Notes under the pieces: model-generated
What the model was told of the DNA's origin: nothing
What the model saw: the letters and a program-made list of their open reading frames with translations, nothing else
Database searches by the model: none
Origin: an uncultured Eubacteriales bacterium
Lineage (GTDB): Bacteria; Bacillota; Clostridia; Oscillospirales; Oscillospiraceae
Direction of reading: 5' to 3'
NCBI GenBank assembly: GCA_900554705.1
Contig: USIH01000099.1
Coordinates: forward strand, 1-8,260
Length of the DNA stretch: 8,260 nucleotides
Position numbers and translations under genes: made by a program
Shown here: one piece after another, positions 6,982-8,260 of the stretch
How positions within the stretch are numbered: the stretch's first letter is position 1
Layout: each line of letters begins with the position of its first letter

Positions 6982-7517
6982 CCGTATTTACCGCGTTTTT
7001 CACCGTCGGCCTGTTCACCTTCGGCGGCGGCCTTGCCATGCTGCCGCTCATCGCCGAGCACTGCACGAAAAACGGCTGGCTGACGATGGAGGAGCTGACG
7101 AACTTTGTCGCCGTCTCCGAATCGACCCCGGGGCCGTTTGCCATCAATATCGCGACCTACGTCGGCGCGCAGTCCTACGGCTTCTGGGGCGCGCTGGCCG
7201 CGACGGTCGGCGTGATCCTGCCGTCGTTTGTCATCATCCTGCTCGTCGCGCGCTTTTACCTGCGCTTCCGCCGCAGCCGCGTCGTCGGCGGGATGCTCTA
7301 CGGGCTGCGCGCCGCCGTGGTGGGGCTTCTGGCCGCCGCGCTGTGGTCGATGCTCCCGTCCGTGTTTTGGACGACGGGCGCGCCGACGGCGGAGTTTTTC
7401 TGCTCGATCGTGATCTTCTGCGCGGCGCTGCTTGCCGTGTGGAAGAAGATCGGCCCGATCCCCGTCCTGCTCGGCTCGGCAGCGCTGGGCATCGCCGCCG
7501 GCCTCCTGTTTTTCTGA
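6975..7517 (+). CDS. Chromate transporter family protein, half-size CHR-domain subunit 2
   Basis: This 180-residue membrane protein is a clear paralogue of the preceding one: FTFGGG (14-19), AMLPLI, SESTPGP (48-54) and GALAATVGVILPSFV (72-86) align with its partner. It lacks the partner's ten extra N-terminal residues and has an aromatic-rich region (122-160) before a C-terminal hydrophobic helix ending GLLFF. Translation starts seven bases before the previous stop ends (shared ATGCTGA), with GGAGG (6963-6967) inside the upstream gene, so the two are coupled and probably made in equal amounts. The most likely arrangement is a heterodimer equivalent to full-length ChrA. The substrate is unproven. 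Confidence 0.9.
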   Translation: MLTVFTAFFTVGLFTFGGGLAMLPLIAEHCTKNGWLTMEELTNFVAVSESTPGPFAINIATYVGAQSYGFWGALAATVGVILPSFVIILLVARFYLRFRRSRVVGGMLYGLRAAVVGLLAAALWSMLPSVFWTTGAPTAEFFCSIVIFCAALLAVWKKIGPIPVLLGSAALGIAAGLLFF

Positions 7518-7543
7518 CGCTTTTTCTACGAACGGAGGGTTCC

Positions 7544-8104
7544 ATGAAACTGAAAAGAGTCATCGACCGCACCTTTTTTGCCTATGTCGGGCTGGGCTTT
7601 GCCAACTTCCTTGTGTGCACCAGCCTGATGTTCGTGCTGTATAACGAGTTCGGCGTGGGGCGTCATGTCGCCCCGCTGATCAACTACGGTCTGGGCAGCG
7701 TCAACTGGTACCTCATCAGCCGCTTCCTTCTCTTCCGCAACAGCCGCACCACCTTTGCGCAGATCCTGCGCTTCGTGTCGGAGGTCGCCCTGTGCTACGT
7801 TTTGGCATATTACGTGATCTCCCCGCTCGTCTGCCTGCTGCTGGAGCGGTGGCCGTGGCTGATGCGGCTGCTCGCCGGCCTCGGCGGCTCGGGAAAGGCG
7901 GGCGGCAACTGCCAGATGGCGGTCGGCGCCGCCTCCTACGCCCTGCTCAACTACTTCGGCCAGCGCTACTACGCCTTCAGCGACCGCTTCGGCCGCCGCC
8001 AAAACGCCCCCCAGAGCGCCGAAACGCCCGAAGATACCGCCGAAGCGCCCGAAACTACCGATCGCATCGCCCCCAAATCCCCCTCCGCCGAAGCGCCCGA
8101 CTGA
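7544..8104 (+). CDS. GtrA-family membrane protein with a Pro/Ala/Glu-rich C-terminal tail
   Basis: The 186-residue protein has about four hydrophobic segments (11-33, 42-60, 77-100, 123-140) in the GtrA arrangement. Conserved features are the first helix FFAYVGLGFANF, the motif NWYLISRFLLFRN (54-66) and the closing NYFGQRYYAF (136-145). GtrA-like proteins are associated with polyprenyl-linked sugars and cell-surface polysaccharide assembly, possibly as flippases; this one's partner is unknown and no glycosyltransferase gene is nearby. The domain ends near residue 146. The remaining 40 residues are hydrophilic and low-complexity, with three AE(T/A)P(E/D) units. Start 7544 has GGAGG five bases upstream and lies 26 bases after the preceding gene, so co-transcription with the CHR pair is likely. 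The open frame extends upstream, but only as an out-of-frame shadow of that gene. Confidence 0.85.
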   Translation: MKLKRVIDRTFFAYVGLGFANFLVCTSLMFVLYNEFGVGRHVAPLINYGLGSVNWYLISRFLLFRNSRTTFAQILRFVSEVALCYVLAYYVISPLVCLLLERWPWLMRLLAGLGGSGKAGGNCQMAVGAASYALLNYFGQRYYAFSDRFGRRQNAPQSAETPEDTAEAPETTDRIAPKSPSAEAPD

Positions 8105-8120
8105 CGCCTTACCAATACCG

Positions 8121-8150
8121 ATGGCTCCCTCTTTCGAGGGAGCCATTTTT
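8121..8150 (+). terminator. Rho-independent terminator of the CHR-GtrA operon
   Basis: An 11-bp perfect stem (ATGGCTCCCTC at 8121-8131 against 8136-8146) with a TTTC loop is followed by a T run (8146-8150). It begins 16 bases after the GtrA-family stop codon and has the right polarity to end this rightward operon. Confidence 0.9.
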
Positions 8151-8160
8151 GAAACTTTCG

Positions 8161-8260
8161 CCGCACCCAAGGCTCCCCTGTGTAAGAGAAAACGGCTGCG
8201 AGCGCCCGCACCCAAGGCTCCCCTGTGTAAGGGGGGACGGCTGCGAGCGCCCGCACCCAA
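8161..8260. repeat. 45-bp direct tandem repeat running off the window edge
   Basis: CCGCACCCAAGG begins at 8161 and 8206, and CCGCACCCAA begins again at 8251 up to the window end, giving an exact 45-base period with no spacers. The two complete units differ at only four positions, all A in copy 1 and G in copy 2 (8187, 8189, 8190 and 8191 against 8232, 8234, 8235 and 8236). In copy 2 CCCC (8220-8223) can pair with GGGG (8231-8234) around TGTGTAA; the substitutions in copy 1 destroy that stem. The array lies after a terminator and no gene covers it convincingly. The motif GGCTCCCCTGTGTAAGGGG resembles dispersed intergenic repeats I recall from gut Oscillospiraceae genomes; that link is from memory and untested. 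Confidence 0.8.

Noticed and set aside
7526..8260. A 244-codon minus-strand frame opposite the GtrA gene that includes the 45-bp repeats as 15-residue repeats.
   Set aside because: The period is divisible by three, so the frame stays open by arithmetic. It runs through the terminator hairpin and the antisense of a recognised gene, and its sequence is low-complexity. The part beyond the window cannot be judged.
8161..8260. Possible CRISPR array.
   Set aside because: The units are directly abutting at a 45-base period with no unique spacers, and no cas gene is present.

Overview
The window looks like chromosome from a high-GC member of the Clostridia, most likely a gut Oscillospiraceae-type bacterium. 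This is inferred from the strong G/C third-position bias, Gram-positive-style Shine-Dalgarno sites (AGGAGG, AAGGAGA), an SLH-domain surface protein with InlB-type repeats, and paired half-size chromate-family transporters. No species can be named from the sequence alone, and there is no plasmid, phage, IS or CRISPR signature.

Layout. Bases 1-43 hold a strong rightward terminator belonging to a gene outside the window. On the minus strand, 81-3482 encodes a 1133-residue secreted mosaic protein: signal peptide, cysteine-rich modules, two near-identical InlB-type repeats, more cysteine-rich modules and three C-terminal SLH domains. It has its own promoter (TTGCAT-17 bp-TATAAT), with a perfect 14-bp palindrome across the expected transcription start. 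Next, also on the minus strand, is a compact three-gene unit transcribed trmL, pgk, tpiA (6218 down to 3690). It joins a wobble-base tRNA methyltransferase to two consecutive glycolytic enzymes and ends at a long hairpin with a poor U-tract.

An AT-rich divergent intergenic region (6219-6420) holds one promoter for each direction. Rightward lie two overlapping half-size CHR-family membrane proteins (6421-6981 and 6975-7517) and a GtrA-family membrane protein (7544-8104), closed by a clean terminator at 8121-8150. From 8161 to the window edge there is a 45-bp direct repeat, two full copies plus the start of a third, probably part of a dispersed non-coding repeat.

The glycolytic/tRNA genes are housekeeping. 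The surface protein is an accessory adhesin-like or wall-associated protein of unknown ligand. The rightward genes form a small membrane-protein operon whose substrates cannot be read from sequence. I found no convincing new multi-gene system. The best leads are the surface protein's architecture and operator-like palindrome, the divergent control region, and the terminal 45-bp repeat.
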